Translations under genes and position numbers: made by a program
From: Ferruginibacter sp.
GTDB taxonomy: Bacteria > Bacteroidota > Bacteroidia > Chitinophagales > Chitinophagaceae
DNA: 6,696 nucleotides
Assembly: GCA_025357775.1 (NCBI GenBank)
Contig: JANXOQ010000007.1
Span: 1 to 6,696 of the forward strand
Reading direction: 5' to 3'
Shown here: positions 1 to 6,696 of the stretch, in pieces
How the letters are laid out: every line of letters starts with the position of its first letter
How positions within the stretch are numbered: the first letter of the stretch is position 1
Notes under the pieces: model-generated
What the model saw: only the letters and a program-made list of their open reading frames with translations
What the model was told of the DNA's origin: nothing
Database searches by the model: none

Positions 1-18
1 ACTATTTTGTAATTTTTT

Positions 19-2472
19 TTATTGAGTAGCTCGAATAATATCCGCAAAAACCCCACTTGCTGTTACATCTGCTCCTGCTCCTGCTCCCTTTACTATTAAT
101 GGCTGTTTTGGATAACGGTTGGTGTAAAATAATACAATATTATCCTTGCCATACAAATGGTAAAAATCATGTTGAGAATTTATATGTTGTAATCCCACAC
201 TTGCTTTGTTTCCATTTTCATTTGGAGAGAAACTTGCTACGAATTTTAATTTATTACCCAAGCTAGCAGCCTCGTCATACAGCTTTTTAAAATATGCTTC
301 CTCCTTTTCCATTTCTTCATAAAAATTTTCTACGCTCCCTTGCATACAACTTTCAGGTATAAAAGATTCATTAGCCACATCGTTCATTTCCATTTCTTCT
401 CCTGTTTCTCTGGCCAGTATCATTATTTTTCTCATCACATCTTTTCCACTTAAGTCTAGCCTTGGGTCAGGCTCTGTATAGCCCTCTGCTTGTGCCTGTC
501 TTACTACAGATGCAAATGATTTTTTTCCATCATAATTATTAAATACAAAATTGAGGGTACCACTTAATACTGCTGATATTTTATTTATTTTATCCCCACT
601 GCTTATTAAGTCATTTAATGTGCCAATAATTGGTAAGCCAGCTCCTACATTTGTTTCAAAATAAAATTTAGCATTATGGGTATTTACAGATTGCTTTAGC
701 GTTTTGTAATAATCATAACTTGACGAACATGCTATTTTATTACATGCCACAACGGCAATACTTTTTTGCAATAAATCGTTATATACTTTTGCCACTTCAT
801 GGCTTGCAGTAATATCTACAAAAATAGTATTCCGCATGTTTTTATATTTTATAGTTTGTATATATGCTTGCAAAGTACATACAGGTGCAGCTTTTAAAGC
901 GTCTTGCCATTTATCTAAATCAATACCAGCATCATTTATTAAAGCAACTTTACTATTTGCAATACCAACAACTTTAATATTTAATCGTAATTTATCTTTT
1001 AAAAATGAAGCTTGTTGCTGTAGTTGTTCCAATAATTTACTACTTACATTACCTGCGCCCGCTATAAATAAGTGCACCTGTTTATAGGCTGTTTCAAAAT
1101 AAGCTTCATGCAATACATTTACTGCTTTCACCACATCATGCACACTTATTACTGCCGAAATATTTCGCTCAGATGACCCCTGTGCAATAGCTCTAATATT
1201 AATACCATTATTGCCCAACGTATTAAACATTTTACCCGAAACACCTGTATGATTTTTCATTTGGTCGCCCACTAATGCTACAATTGCTAAATCATTTTCT
1301 ACCAACAAAGGCTCTACAATACTCAGTCCTATTTCATAATTAAAAGTTTTATCTACTGCAAGTTTAGCTAAATCGGCATTTATAGTTTCTATCCCTACAG
1401 TAATGGAATGTTCCGATGAGCTTTGTGTAATAAATATTACATTTATTTTTTTATTGGCTAGCGCTTCAAACAATCTTTTAGAAAAACCAGGTATACCAAC
1501 CATACCGCTTCCTTCAAGGCTAATGAGTGATAATTTATTGATGCTAGAAATACCAGTCATAACACCCTCACTTTTTGTTATTGAATTTTGTATAACCGTA
1601 CCCACATCTTGCGGAGCAAAAGTATTTTTTATCCACACGGGAATATTTTTACTCATTACAGGTTGTATGGTAGGTGGGTAAATTACTTTTGCACCAAAGT
1701 GCGAAAGCTCCATAGCTTCTTGGTAGGAAATAATCGGTATCAATTTTACATTACTTACTATACGAGGGTCTGCAGTCATCATACCACTAACGTCTGTCCA
1801 TATTTCTAGCACTGTTGCTTTTAAAGCTGCGGCTAAAATGGCTGCTGTATAATCAGAGCCACCTCTACCAAGTGTAGTGGTAACGTCATTTTTGTCAGCT
1901 GCTATAAAACCTGGCAATAAAAATAAATTACTTTTTTCTGTAGAAAAATATTCTTCTATTTTTTTATTTGTTTCTCCAAATTGTACTACTGCTGCTCCAA
2001 AATTAATATCAGTTACAATAAGTTCTTTTGCATCTTTCCAAGTGGTATGGGTTTGTTGTGCATTTAAACTAGCAGCAATAATTTGTGAAGAAAGCAGTTC
2101 TCCGTAGCTAACTATTTTATCTTTCATACGTGGAGAAAGTTCACCTAACAAATAAATACCATTGCAAATATCTTCTATTTGGTTGCATTGTTGTTTTACA
2201 AAACTGAGTAAGCTACTTTGTTGTACTATAGGTAACAATTCTTTTACAGCTGCTAAATGTCTCGCTTCTATTTGCACTAATACTTTTTTATATTCAATGT
2301 CATTGTTTACAGCTGTATTGGCTGCTAGCAATAATAAATCAGTAACACCGCCTAAGGCTGATACTACCACCAACGTTTTTTTTTCTCCAATTTTTGATTG
2401 TATAATTTTTACTACTTTATTTATATTTTCTGCCGATGCTACAGAACTCCCCCCAAATTTTAAGACTTGCAT
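19..2472 (-). CDS. thrA: Bifunctional aspartate kinase / homoserine dehydrogenase I
   Basis: This 817-aa cytoplasmic enzyme catalyses two steps from aspartate towards threonine, isoleucine and methionine: phosphorylation of L-aspartate, and NAD(P)H reduction of aspartate semialdehyde to homoserine. The length matches E. coli ThrA (820 aa), so the gene looks intact. The aspartokinase domain (about 1-295) shows KFGGSS at 5-10, GRGGSDYTA at 202-210, WTDVSGMMTADPR at 225-237 and ELSHFGAKVIYPPT at 255-268. Two ACT-type regulatory segments follow (about 310-460), with GSSEHSI-like and QGSSERNIS motifs. The homoserine dehydrogenase domain (about 465-817) has a Rossmann motif GAGNVSS at 472-478, ETNVGAGLPIIGTL at 606-619 and GYTEPDPR at 664-671. 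E667, D673, D678 and K682 are spaced as the E/D/D/K active-site set of yeast homoserine dehydrogenase. The ATG is set by the immediate MxVLKFGG start; no Shine-Dalgarno motif precedes it, as is usual in Bacteroidetes. The stop is 18 bases from the window edge, and thrB/thrC probably follow. Expression is probably controlled by the leader peptide at 2545-2613. Threonine feedback through the ACT region is known for the family but cannot be shown here. Confidence 0.97.
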   Translation of the reverse strand: MQVLKFGGSSVASAENINKVVKIIQSKIGEKKTLVVVSALGGVTDLLLLAANTAVNNDIEYKKVLVQIEARHLAAVKELLPIVQQSSLLSFVKQQCNQIEDICNGIYLLGELSPRMKDKIVSYGELLSSQIIAASLNAQQTHTTWKDAKELIVTDINFGAAVVQFGETNKKIEEYFSTEKSNLFLLPGFIAADKNDVTTTLGRGGSDYTAAILAAALKATVLEIWTDVSGMMTADPRIVSNVKLIPIISYQEAMELSHFGAKVIYPPTIQPVMSKNIPVWIKNTFAPQDVGTVIQNSITKSEGVMTGISSINKLSLISLEGSGMVGIPGFSKRLFEALANKKINVIFITQSSSEHSITVGIETINADLAKLAVDKTFNYEIGLSIVEPLLVENDLAIVALVGDQMKNHTGVSGKMFNTLGNNGINIRAIAQGSSERNISAVISVHDVVKAVNVLHEAYFETAYKQVHLFIAGAGNVSSKLLEQLQQQASFLKDKLRLNIKVVGIANSKVALINDAGIDLDKWQDALKAAPVCTLQAYIQTIKYKNMRNTIFVDITASHEVAKVYNDLLQKSIAVVACNKIACSSSYDYYKTLKQSVNTHNAKFYFETNVGAGLPIIGTLNDLISSGDKINKISAVLSGTLNFVFNNYDGKKSFASVVRQAQAEGYTEPDPRLDLSGKDVMRKIMILARETGEEMEMNDVANESFIPESCMQGSVENFYEEMEKEEAYFKKLYDEAASLGNKLKFVASFSPNENGNKASVGLQHINSQHDFYHLYGKDNIVLFYTNRYPKQPLIVKGAGAGADVTASGVFADIIRATQ

Positions 2473-2538
2473 AAAAAAATTATTAATAAATTGTTATTGA
2501 AAAAATAGCCAAAGCCCAATGGATTATATAGAAAGTTG

Positions 2539-2555
2539 CAACCCTTAACGGGTTG
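2539..2555 (-). promoter_or_regulatory. Leader hairpin of the thrA attenuator
   Basis: In the thrA transcript CAACCC pairs perfectly with GGGTTG around a five-base loop GTTAA. The loop contains the TAA stop of the leader peptide, and the 5' arm is made of its last Thr and Arg codons. It is the most GC-rich structure in an otherwise AT-rich 250-base intergenic region. A ribosome stalled on the Thr codons would cover the 5' arm and block the hairpin. A U6 tract (complement of 2500-2505) follows GGGCTTTGGC about 35-50 bases downstream, but I cannot find a clean terminator stem next to it. The 5' arm GCACAACCC can pair with that stretch only with bulges. The choice between transcription termination and another readout is therefore unresolved. 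Confidence 0.6.
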
Positions 2556-2613
2556 TGCATGTAATTGTAATTACAAAAGGAGATATAATTATATTTTGAG
2601 ATATTTTACTCAT
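2545..2613 (-). CDS. Putative threonine/isoleucine leader peptide of thrA (attenuation)
   Basis: A 22-codon ORF (ATG at 2613-2611, TAA at 2547-2545) lies 72 bases upstream of the thrA start on the same strand. The peptide begins MSKIS, has three consecutive Ile at 8-10, and ends ITITCTTR. It holds six Ile and four Thr in 22 residues, and all four Thr fall within the last seven. E. coli thrL, the known leader of the thr operon, is similar in size (21 aa), starts MKRIS and is likewise dominated by Thr and Ile codons; stalling at those codons controls transcription of thrA. Here the Thr codons run straight into the 5' arm of a GC-rich hairpin, and the stop codon lies in its loop, which is the expected geometry. 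There is no Shine-Dalgarno motif, which is normal for this group. Position, composition and hairpin overlap are seen directly; the regulatory role is inferred. An AT-rich genome raises the background of Ile codons, so the Thr cluster is the stronger signal. Confidence 0.72.
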   Translation of the reverse strand: MSKISQNIIISPFVITITCTTR

Positions 2614-2618
2614 TGTAA

Positions 2619-2644
2619 TAAAGATAGCATAAATATTTATCAAA
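2619..2644 (-). promoter_or_regulatory. Weak candidate promoter for the thrA leader transcript
   Basis: The minus strand carries TATCTTTA (complement of 2619-2626), seven of eight matches to the Bacteroidetes -7 element TAnnTTTG, with a TTTG (complement of 2641-2644) upstream. The gap is 14 bases, shorter than the usual 17-23, which weakens the call. If used, transcription would begin almost at the leader-peptide ATG, giving a nearly leaderless message. The surrounding run of A and T makes chance matches likely. Confidence 0.25.
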
Positions 2645-2668
2645 AAAATATTATTAAAAAAAACAAAT

Positions 2669-2706
2669 AAAAAAGGTAGTAAGTTTTTCAACATACTACC
2701 TTTTTA
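2669..2706 (-). terminator. Intrinsic terminator of the TPR-protein gene
   Basis: A seven-base-pair core stem (GGTAGTA at 2675-2681 with TACTACC at 2694-2700) is extended outward by five A-U pairs and inward, after one mismatch, by three pairs closing on a four-base loop. Read on the minus strand it ends in TTTTTT, and it starts 15 bases past the TAA of the gene at 2721-4001. A-tracts on one side and T-tracts on the other make it nearly symmetrical, so it could also work on the plus strand, although no plus-strand gene enters from the left. It separates the TPR gene from the thrA leader, implying that thrA has its own promoter. Confidence 0.88.
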
Positions 2707-2720
2707 TACATAAATATTTT

Positions 2721-4001
2721 TTAAAATTTTATTGCATCCCTTAATTTATCGTATTCTGCTGCTTTTTTTGTGTCTAGTTTTACTTCGTAATATGTTCTTA
2801 AAATCCCTAGCAATTCTCTGTAAGATGATTTTTCTCTTGTTGTCATTTTTTGTAATGCTTGGTAATGTTTTACTGATTTATCTGCATAAGGGAAAAGATC
2901 ATCATACTTTAAATTGGCAGCAGTATTTAAATCTTTTTTCTTTTTTGTTTCAAGTGGTTTTGCTGGCTTTGAAATTTTTACAGTTATAGCTTCATTTGAT
3001 AAAGCAACAGCTTGATTGTACAAATGTTTTGCTAACAATGAATTTGCTTCTATACCTTTATCGCTTGCTATAGCAGCTTTTGTAACAACAATTAATTTAT
3101 CTGGATTTACTAATTTTTTATCTGCATCGGTAGTATTTGATGCGTGCAGCATGTTAAACATTTCTACTGCATAGTTAAAGCTAACTTCAAACTTTGTAGT
3201 ATCCCTTGTATATACTTCATCAAGTTTTGCTAGTAAAACAGCTTTGTTCTTTTCTTTTAAAACTTTATCTAATTCATAGCCTTCCCAGTCAGTATTTTTT
3301 GGATATAACTTTTTTCCTTTAGCAATTATTTCATTAAAATTTGCATCATCTTTTTTATCATTATAGTAAGATGCTAGGTATAAATAAATACCTTCTTGGT
3401 CGGCACCAGCTACATTTGCATCTGCAATTCTTTTGTAAGAAGCAATACCAGCAGCAGTATCTTGAGATAAAAATGCAGCCTTACCAATATTTATAATTAA
3501 ATTGGTATCTAGCTTGTTTAAATTAATTCCAGCAAACTTATATCCTTTTGCAAAAATGTATTGCTCAATTTCTTCTGCTTTTGAAAATGCTTTATAAGCC
3601 AATGGAAAATTTTTATCAGTTGCATTAAAAATATTTGCACCCATGTTATAAAACTCTCCAAATAAATCAAAATATGATTCATAATTTTCTGCCTTCATTC
3701 TTTCGTCTTTCTTATCTAGCTCTTGTGCTTTTTGAAAACTTTCGTAAGCAGTTTGTTTTAATGCAAAAGCGTCTGTAGCTGTAGTTTTTGGTTCTTTTGA
3801 AAAAGAATTATATACCCTTCCCTTGTAATAATGATTTACAGATTTAGTTGCATTTTTAGGGTCAGCAATTATTTTATCAATCATCGTTTTTGATTCCGCA
3901 TATTTTTTAAAAATCATTAGTTTGTCTATATCATCTATTGATTGAGCATTTGATACAAATGTTTTGCTAAGGATTGTCAATAAAAAGAAAATTTTCTTCA
4001 T
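2721..4001 (-). CDS. Secreted/periplasmic tetratricopeptide-repeat protein, function unknown
   Basis: This 426-aa protein starts with an apparent Sec signal peptide: MKK, a hydrophobic stretch (4-16) and a likely signal peptidase I site after SNA at 17-19, leaving Gln as the mature N-terminus. No lipobox cysteine is visible, so it is probably soluble in the periplasm or exported. The rest is almost entirely helical with degenerate TPR-like helix pairs: roughly 57-96 (HYYKGRVYNSF ... AYESFQKAQELD), 117-146 (YNMGANIF ... AYKAFSKAEEI), 168-193 (GKAAFLSQDTAAGIASYKRI), 204-232, 274-312, 322-340 and 366-420 (DDLFPYADKSVKHY ... TKKAAEYDKL). A lysine-rich linker lies at 342-357. TPR arrays usually mediate protein-protein contacts; nothing indicates an enzyme activity or a specific partner. 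The gene appears monocistronic, with a terminator just downstream and dnaG diverging upstream. The start is supported by the signal peptide; the ATG is preceded by an A-rich tract instead of a Shine-Dalgarno motif. A lysine at position 13 inside the hydrophobic core is slightly unusual. Confidence 0.85.
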   Translation of the reverse strand: MKKIFFLLTILSKTFVSNAQSIDDIDKLMIFKKYAESKTMIDKIIADPKNATKSVNHYYKGRVYNSFSKEPKTTATDAFALKQTAYESFQKAQELDKKDERMKAENYESYFDLFGEFYNMGANIFNATDKNFPLAYKAFSKAEEIEQYIFAKGYKFAGINLNKLDTNLIINIGKAAFLSQDTAAGIASYKRIADANVAGADQEGIYLYLASYYNDKKDDANFNEIIAKGKKLYPKNTDWEGYELDKVLKEKNKAVLLAKLDEVYTRDTTKFEVSFNYAVEMFNMLHASNTTDADKKLVNPDKLIVVTKAAIASDKGIEANSLLAKHLYNQAVALSNEAITVKISKPAKPLETKKKKDLNTAANLKYDDLFPYADKSVKHYQALQKMTTREKSSYRELLGILRTYYEVKLDTKKAAEYDKLRDAIKF

Positions 4002-4254
4002 AGTAAATTTATTTTTTTTTAGTGGTTAAAGTTATTTATTTAAACCGAAAATGGTTCATTATTTTCAATATTTTCATAAAATATGCCATAAATATAAAAC
4101 AATGCTATAAAGATGTTAAACATTAATTTTACGATTATATTTTAAAAAACTAAAAAGGTGCAAAACTTTCTGCATAATATTAGGCCAGGAAATATACTTC
4201 ATGAATTACAAAAAGTTTTTTTAAAGAATTACAATTTTAAAAGCATCTTATAAA
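4002..4254. other. Divergent intergenic region between the TPR gene and dnaG
   Basis: This 253-base region is very AT-rich and must hold the promoters for both flanking genes, because they are transcribed away from each other. I could not pick a convincing pair of Bacteroidetes -33/-7 elements for either direction. Visible structure is limited to a nine-base T run at 4012-4020 (an A-tract just upstream of the TPR-gene start on the minus strand), a small AACC/GGTT inverted repeat at 4043-4056 and an all-AT inverted repeat at 4068-4084. No RNA gene or riboswitch is recognisable. Confidence 0.6.
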
Positions 4255-6198
4255 ATGATAAGTAAAGATACCATACAGCAAATACAAAGCCGCATAGATA
4301 TTGTTGATATAATTGGCTCGTTTGTAAAGTTAAAGCGAAGAGGAGCTAATTATTTAGGGTTATGTCCTTTTCACAATGAAAAAGGGCCATCATTTACCGT
4401 ATCGGGCGCTAAAGAAATATATAAATGCTTCGGCTGTGGCAAAAGTGGCAACACAATTAGCTTCTTGATGGAGCATGAGAAATATACTTATGCAGAAACA
4501 CTTAGATGGCTTGCCAATAAATACAACATTGAAATTGAAGAAACAGAAGTAAGTCCTGAAGCTAAGTTTTACCAACAATCAGCAGATAGCTTATATGTAA
4601 TAAATAATTTTGGGCAAAAGTTTTTTACAGAAGCACTGTTTGATACAGAGGAAGGACAAGATGTAGCATTGAGTTATTTAAAAGAGCGTGGTTTTAGAGA
4701 AGAAATTATTAAGAAATTTCAATTGGGATATAATCCAGCTGCAGGTGAAGCATTTTCAAAAGCTGCTATCTTGGCACAATACAATGCAGAGCTTTTACAA
4801 AAAAGTGGCTTGGTTGTAATGAGGGATGATAGGCTTAAGGATAATTATAGAGAAAGAATTATTTTTCCCATACACAACCAAAGTGGCAAAGTACTTGGCT
4901 TTGGTGCAAGGCTTATCAAAAAAAATGATAAAGCACCTAAATACATTAACACCCCAGAAAACGAAATTTATGTAAAAAGTAAAGTTTTATATGGATCTTA
5001 TTTTGCAAGAATGGCAATAGATAAAGCGGATGAATGCCTGCTAGTAGAGGGTTATACTGATGTAGTGAGCCTGCACCAAGCAGGAGTAGAAAATGTAGTA
5101 GCTAGTGGCGGAACATCTCTTACAATAGACCAATTACGCTTAGTAAAAAAATATACTAACAACCTTACAATAATATATGATGGTGATGGTGCTGGTATAA
5201 AAGCTGCTGTGCGTGGGATGGATTTGGCTTTGGAAGAAGGCCTAAATGTGCGCCTAGTATTGATACCCGATAATGAAGACCCTGATAGTTATGTAAATAA
5301 AATTGGTGCATCTGCATTTATACAATTTGTAGAAAATAATAAGAAAGATTTCGTAATTTTTCAGCTAGGTTTATCACTACATGAAGCAGGAAATGATAGT
5401 GCCAAAAAATCTGCTATTGTAAATAAAATTGCAGAAACAATTTCAAAAATAACCAAAGCAGAGCATTTTACTAAGCGACAAGATTATGTAAAGCAAGTAG
5501 CAGAAATGCTAAAAATAGAAGAGGCTGGTTTAAATAATTTGGTGAATAAGTTTATAAGGGAGAAGGTACAAAAAGCAGAGAACAGTGGACAATTTGCAAC
5601 TGGTAATGAAAAACTATTAGAAGCAGGGAAAGAAGAAGGGGAGGAAAATCTTGTAGACATTCTTTTTAATAAAGATGAAAACCAAGAGCGGGCAATAGTA
5701 AGAAGTTTGCTTGAATTTGGGATGAAAAAATGGGATGAAAATAACACAATAGCAGACTATATTTTTAAAGAGATGGATGCCAATGACCTTGAAAGTATGA
5801 TTGAAAATAAGAATTTAATTACGATAATAAATTTGTATAAAACATGGTATAAGGAAGGTAAAAACCCTACTGACAAAGATTTTCTGTATTATGAAGATGC
5901 GAAGTTAAATAACTTGGTTATAAATTTAATGGATAGCCAAACTGAAATAAGTGTAAAATGGGTTGAAAAATTTGAAGCAAGGGTTTCCTCCAGAGAAGAT
6001 TTGTTTAGAGAAGAAGTTATATCTACCCTTGGATATTTTAAATTAAGAAAACTTAAAAAATTGATAACACAAAATCAGCTAGAGATGGAAAAATCAACCA
6101 ACGAAACTGACCAGTTTTTGTTTGTAAAAATACATATTGCATTAAAAGCAGAAGAACAAGCTTTGACAGATAAAATGGGTACAGTAATATTTAAATAA
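4255..6198 (+). CDS. dnaG: DNA primase
   Basis: This 647-aa replication primase synthesises the RNA primers used at the fork and on the lagging strand, working with the replicative helicase DnaB. The N-terminal CHC2 zinc-binding domain (about 1-100) has ligands C37, H40, C58 and C61, with the same spacing as in E. coli DnaG. The catalytic core shows the RNA-polymerase basic motif RIIFPIHNQSGKVLGFGAR at 201-219 and PKYINTPE at 229-236. The TOPRIM fold follows, with VEGYTDV (E265), DGDGAGIKAA (D309, D311) and EDPDSYV (D343, D345), the complete metal-binding set. The C-terminal part (about 460-647) is helical and charged, fits a divergent DnaB-interacting domain, and is preceded by a Glu/Lys/Gly-rich linker at 452-465. 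Length is within the family range. The ATG is chosen because MISKDTIQQIQSRIDIVDII matches the usual primase N-terminus. The gene diverges from the TPR gene and is followed one base later by a 2H phosphoesterase gene; it is not in an rpsU-dnaG-rpoD arrangement. Nothing appears truncated or missing. Confidence 0.97.
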   Translation: MISKDTIQQIQSRIDIVDIIGSFVKLKRRGANYLGLCPFHNEKGPSFTVSGAKEIYKCFGCGKSGNTISFLMEHEKYTYAETLRWLANKYNIEIEETEVSPEAKFYQQSADSLYVINNFGQKFFTEALFDTEEGQDVALSYLKERGFREEIIKKFQLGYNPAAGEAFSKAAILAQYNAELLQKSGLVVMRDDRLKDNYRERIIFPIHNQSGKVLGFGARLIKKNDKAPKYINTPENEIYVKSKVLYGSYFARMAIDKADECLLVEGYTDVVSLHQAGVENVVASGGTSLTIDQLRLVKKYTNNLTIIYDGDGAGIKAAVRGMDLALEEGLNVRLVLIPDNEDPDSYVNKIGASAFIQFVENNKKDFVIFQLGLSLHEAGNDSAKKSAIVNKIAETISKITKAEHFTKRQDYVKQVAEMLKIEEAGLNNLVNKFIREKVQKAENSGQFATGNEKLLEAGKEEGEENLVDILFNKDENQERAIVRSLLEFGMKKWDENNTIADYIFKEMDANDLESMIENKNLITIINLYKTWYKEGKNPTDKDFLYYEDAKLNNLVINLMDSQTEISVKWVEKFEARVSSREDLFREEVISTLGYFKLRKLKKLITQNQLEMEKSTNETDQFLFVKIHIALKAEEQALTDKMGTVIFK

Positions 6199-6199
6199 A

Positions 6200-6696
6200 A
6201 TGAATAATACAAATAAAAAATCACTTATTATTACTTTAAAAATAGATGAGATATCACAAGCATTTTTTAATTCAAAAAGAAAACAGCACTATCCTGCTTA
6301 TGCCAATTTTGTTAATGCACATATTACTTTGTTTCACAAATTACCTATTGATAATTTAATTGTACAAGACATTTTATTTGATTTGTGCAAAACAAATGTT
6401 TTTGAAATGCAGATAGTAGGCATAAAAATTATTAACAATTTTGTAGCATATGAAATTACTTCTTTCACACTACAAAACATACATGCTAAAATGCAAACAA
6501 CATTTGCAAATATGATTAATGAAAAAGATAAAGAAAAATTATGGCCGCATATTACAATACAAAATAAAGCTACTTCCTACAAAGCACTCAAAACGCACAA
6601 AATATTATTAACAGATTTTGTGCCATTTAGCATTACAGCTTCGGGTATTACTTGTTGGTTTTATCAACAAAAAAAATGGACATGGCATGCTGATTA
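6200..6696 (+). CDS. 2H phosphoesterase / 2'-5' RNA ligase-like protein (3' end at window edge)
   Basis: An open frame starts at ATG 6200, one base after the dnaG stop, and stays open for 165 codons to the window edge, where the last two bases are TA and may be the start of a stop codon. The two signature motifs of the 2H phosphoesterase superfamily are present: HIT at 41-43 (in NAHITLFHKL) and HIT at 117-119 (in LWPHITIQNK). They are about 75 residues apart, giving the paired catalytic His-x-Thr sites. Relatives include LigT/ThpR-type 2'-5' RNA ligases and cyclic phosphodiesterases that act on 2',3'-cyclic or 2'-5' linked nucleotide ends; the actual substrate here is unknown. There is no signal peptide, so it should be cytoplasmic. 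The late ITCWFYQQKKWTWHAD segment fits a terminal beta-strand, and 165-170 aa is a plausible full length. The one-base gap indicates co-transcription, and possibly translational coupling, with dnaG. The family call is good; a specific enzyme name would be unsupported. Confidence 0.85.
   Translation, partial: MNNTNKKSLIITLKIDEISQAFFNSKRKQHYPAYANFVNAHITLFHKLPIDNLIVQDILFDLCKTNVFEMQIVGIKIINNFVAYEITSFTLQNIHAKMQTTFANMINEKDKEKLWPHITIQNKATSYKALKTHKILLTDFVPFSITASGITCWFYQQKKWTWHAD

Noticed and set aside
836..1087. Plus-strand ORFs antisense to thrA (also at 1403-1681, 1877-2107 and 2162-2500)
   Set aside because: They lie wholly or mostly opposite a full-length, well-conserved thrA, and their translations show no recognisable domain. 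They are shadows of the coding strand.
4012..4020. Nine-base T homopolymer near the TPR-gene start, a possible phase-variable tract
   Set aside because: It lies outside the coding sequence, and long A/T runs are frequent throughout this window. An A-rich stretch before the start codon is normal in Bacteroidetes.
4068..4084. Perfect inverted repeat with 7-base arms and a 3-base spacer in the divergent intergenic region, a possible operator
   Set aside because: It is made almost only of A and T (the one C is in the spacer), and such repeats are common by chance at this base composition. No second copy is visible near either gene.
4051..4110. A 19-codon plus-strand ORF (His/Tyr-rich, starting MVHYF) upstream of dnaG, which could be read as another leader peptide
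   Set aside because: It ends about 145 bases before dnaG, is not followed by a hairpin or U-tract, has no amino-acid bias relevant to primase, and is within chance for AT-rich DNA.
5484..5747. Minus-strand ORF inside dnaG, Ser/Phe-rich
   Set aside because: It is antisense to the Lys/Glu-rich linker and C-terminal region of DnaG; its composition is what the reverse complement of such codons gives.

Overview
The window is AT-rich (roughly 30% GC by eye) and looks chromosomal, from a member of the Bacteroidetes, probably near Chitinophagaceae. The evidence is a fused ThrA of Bacteroidetes type, a secreted TPR protein with the late-conserved helical C-terminus common in that group, start codons preceded by A/T-rich sequence instead of Shine-Dalgarno motifs, and a 2H phosphoesterase of the kind found in this phylum. 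The lineage call is inference from sequence style, not a database match.

Layout. Positions 19-2472 (minus) hold a full-length bifunctional aspartokinase/homoserine dehydrogenase (thrA), whose 3' end almost reaches the window edge; thrB/thrC would be expected just outside. Positions 2473-2668 form its leader region. Inside it is a 22-codon ORF (2545-2613, minus), too short for ordinary gene calling, that encodes an Ile/Thr-rich peptide ending ITITCTTR. Its stop codon sits in the loop of a GC-rich hairpin. This has the layout of a threonine/isoleucine attenuation leader. Positions 2669-2706 hold a strong intrinsic terminator that ends the next gene upstream, a secreted TPR-repeat protein (2721-4001, minus). 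A 253-bp divergent intergenic region (4002-4254) separates it from dnaG primase (4255-6198, plus). One base after dnaG begins a 2H phosphoesterase / 2'-5' RNA ligase-like gene (6200 to the window end, plus), which is cut by the edge at or within a codon of its natural end.

How the parts work together. thrA commits aspartate to the threonine/isoleucine/methionine branch and appears to be controlled by its own leader peptide, which would sense charged tRNA-Thr and tRNA-Ile. dnaG and the 2H phosphoesterase are probably co-transcribed, which links replication priming with a putative RNA-end or cyclic-phosphate enzyme. The TPR gene is a monocistron with its own terminator. I see no mobile elements, CRISPR arrays, tRNA/rRNA genes or recent-transfer signatures. 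The most interesting item is the thrA leader; the rest is ordinary core genome.
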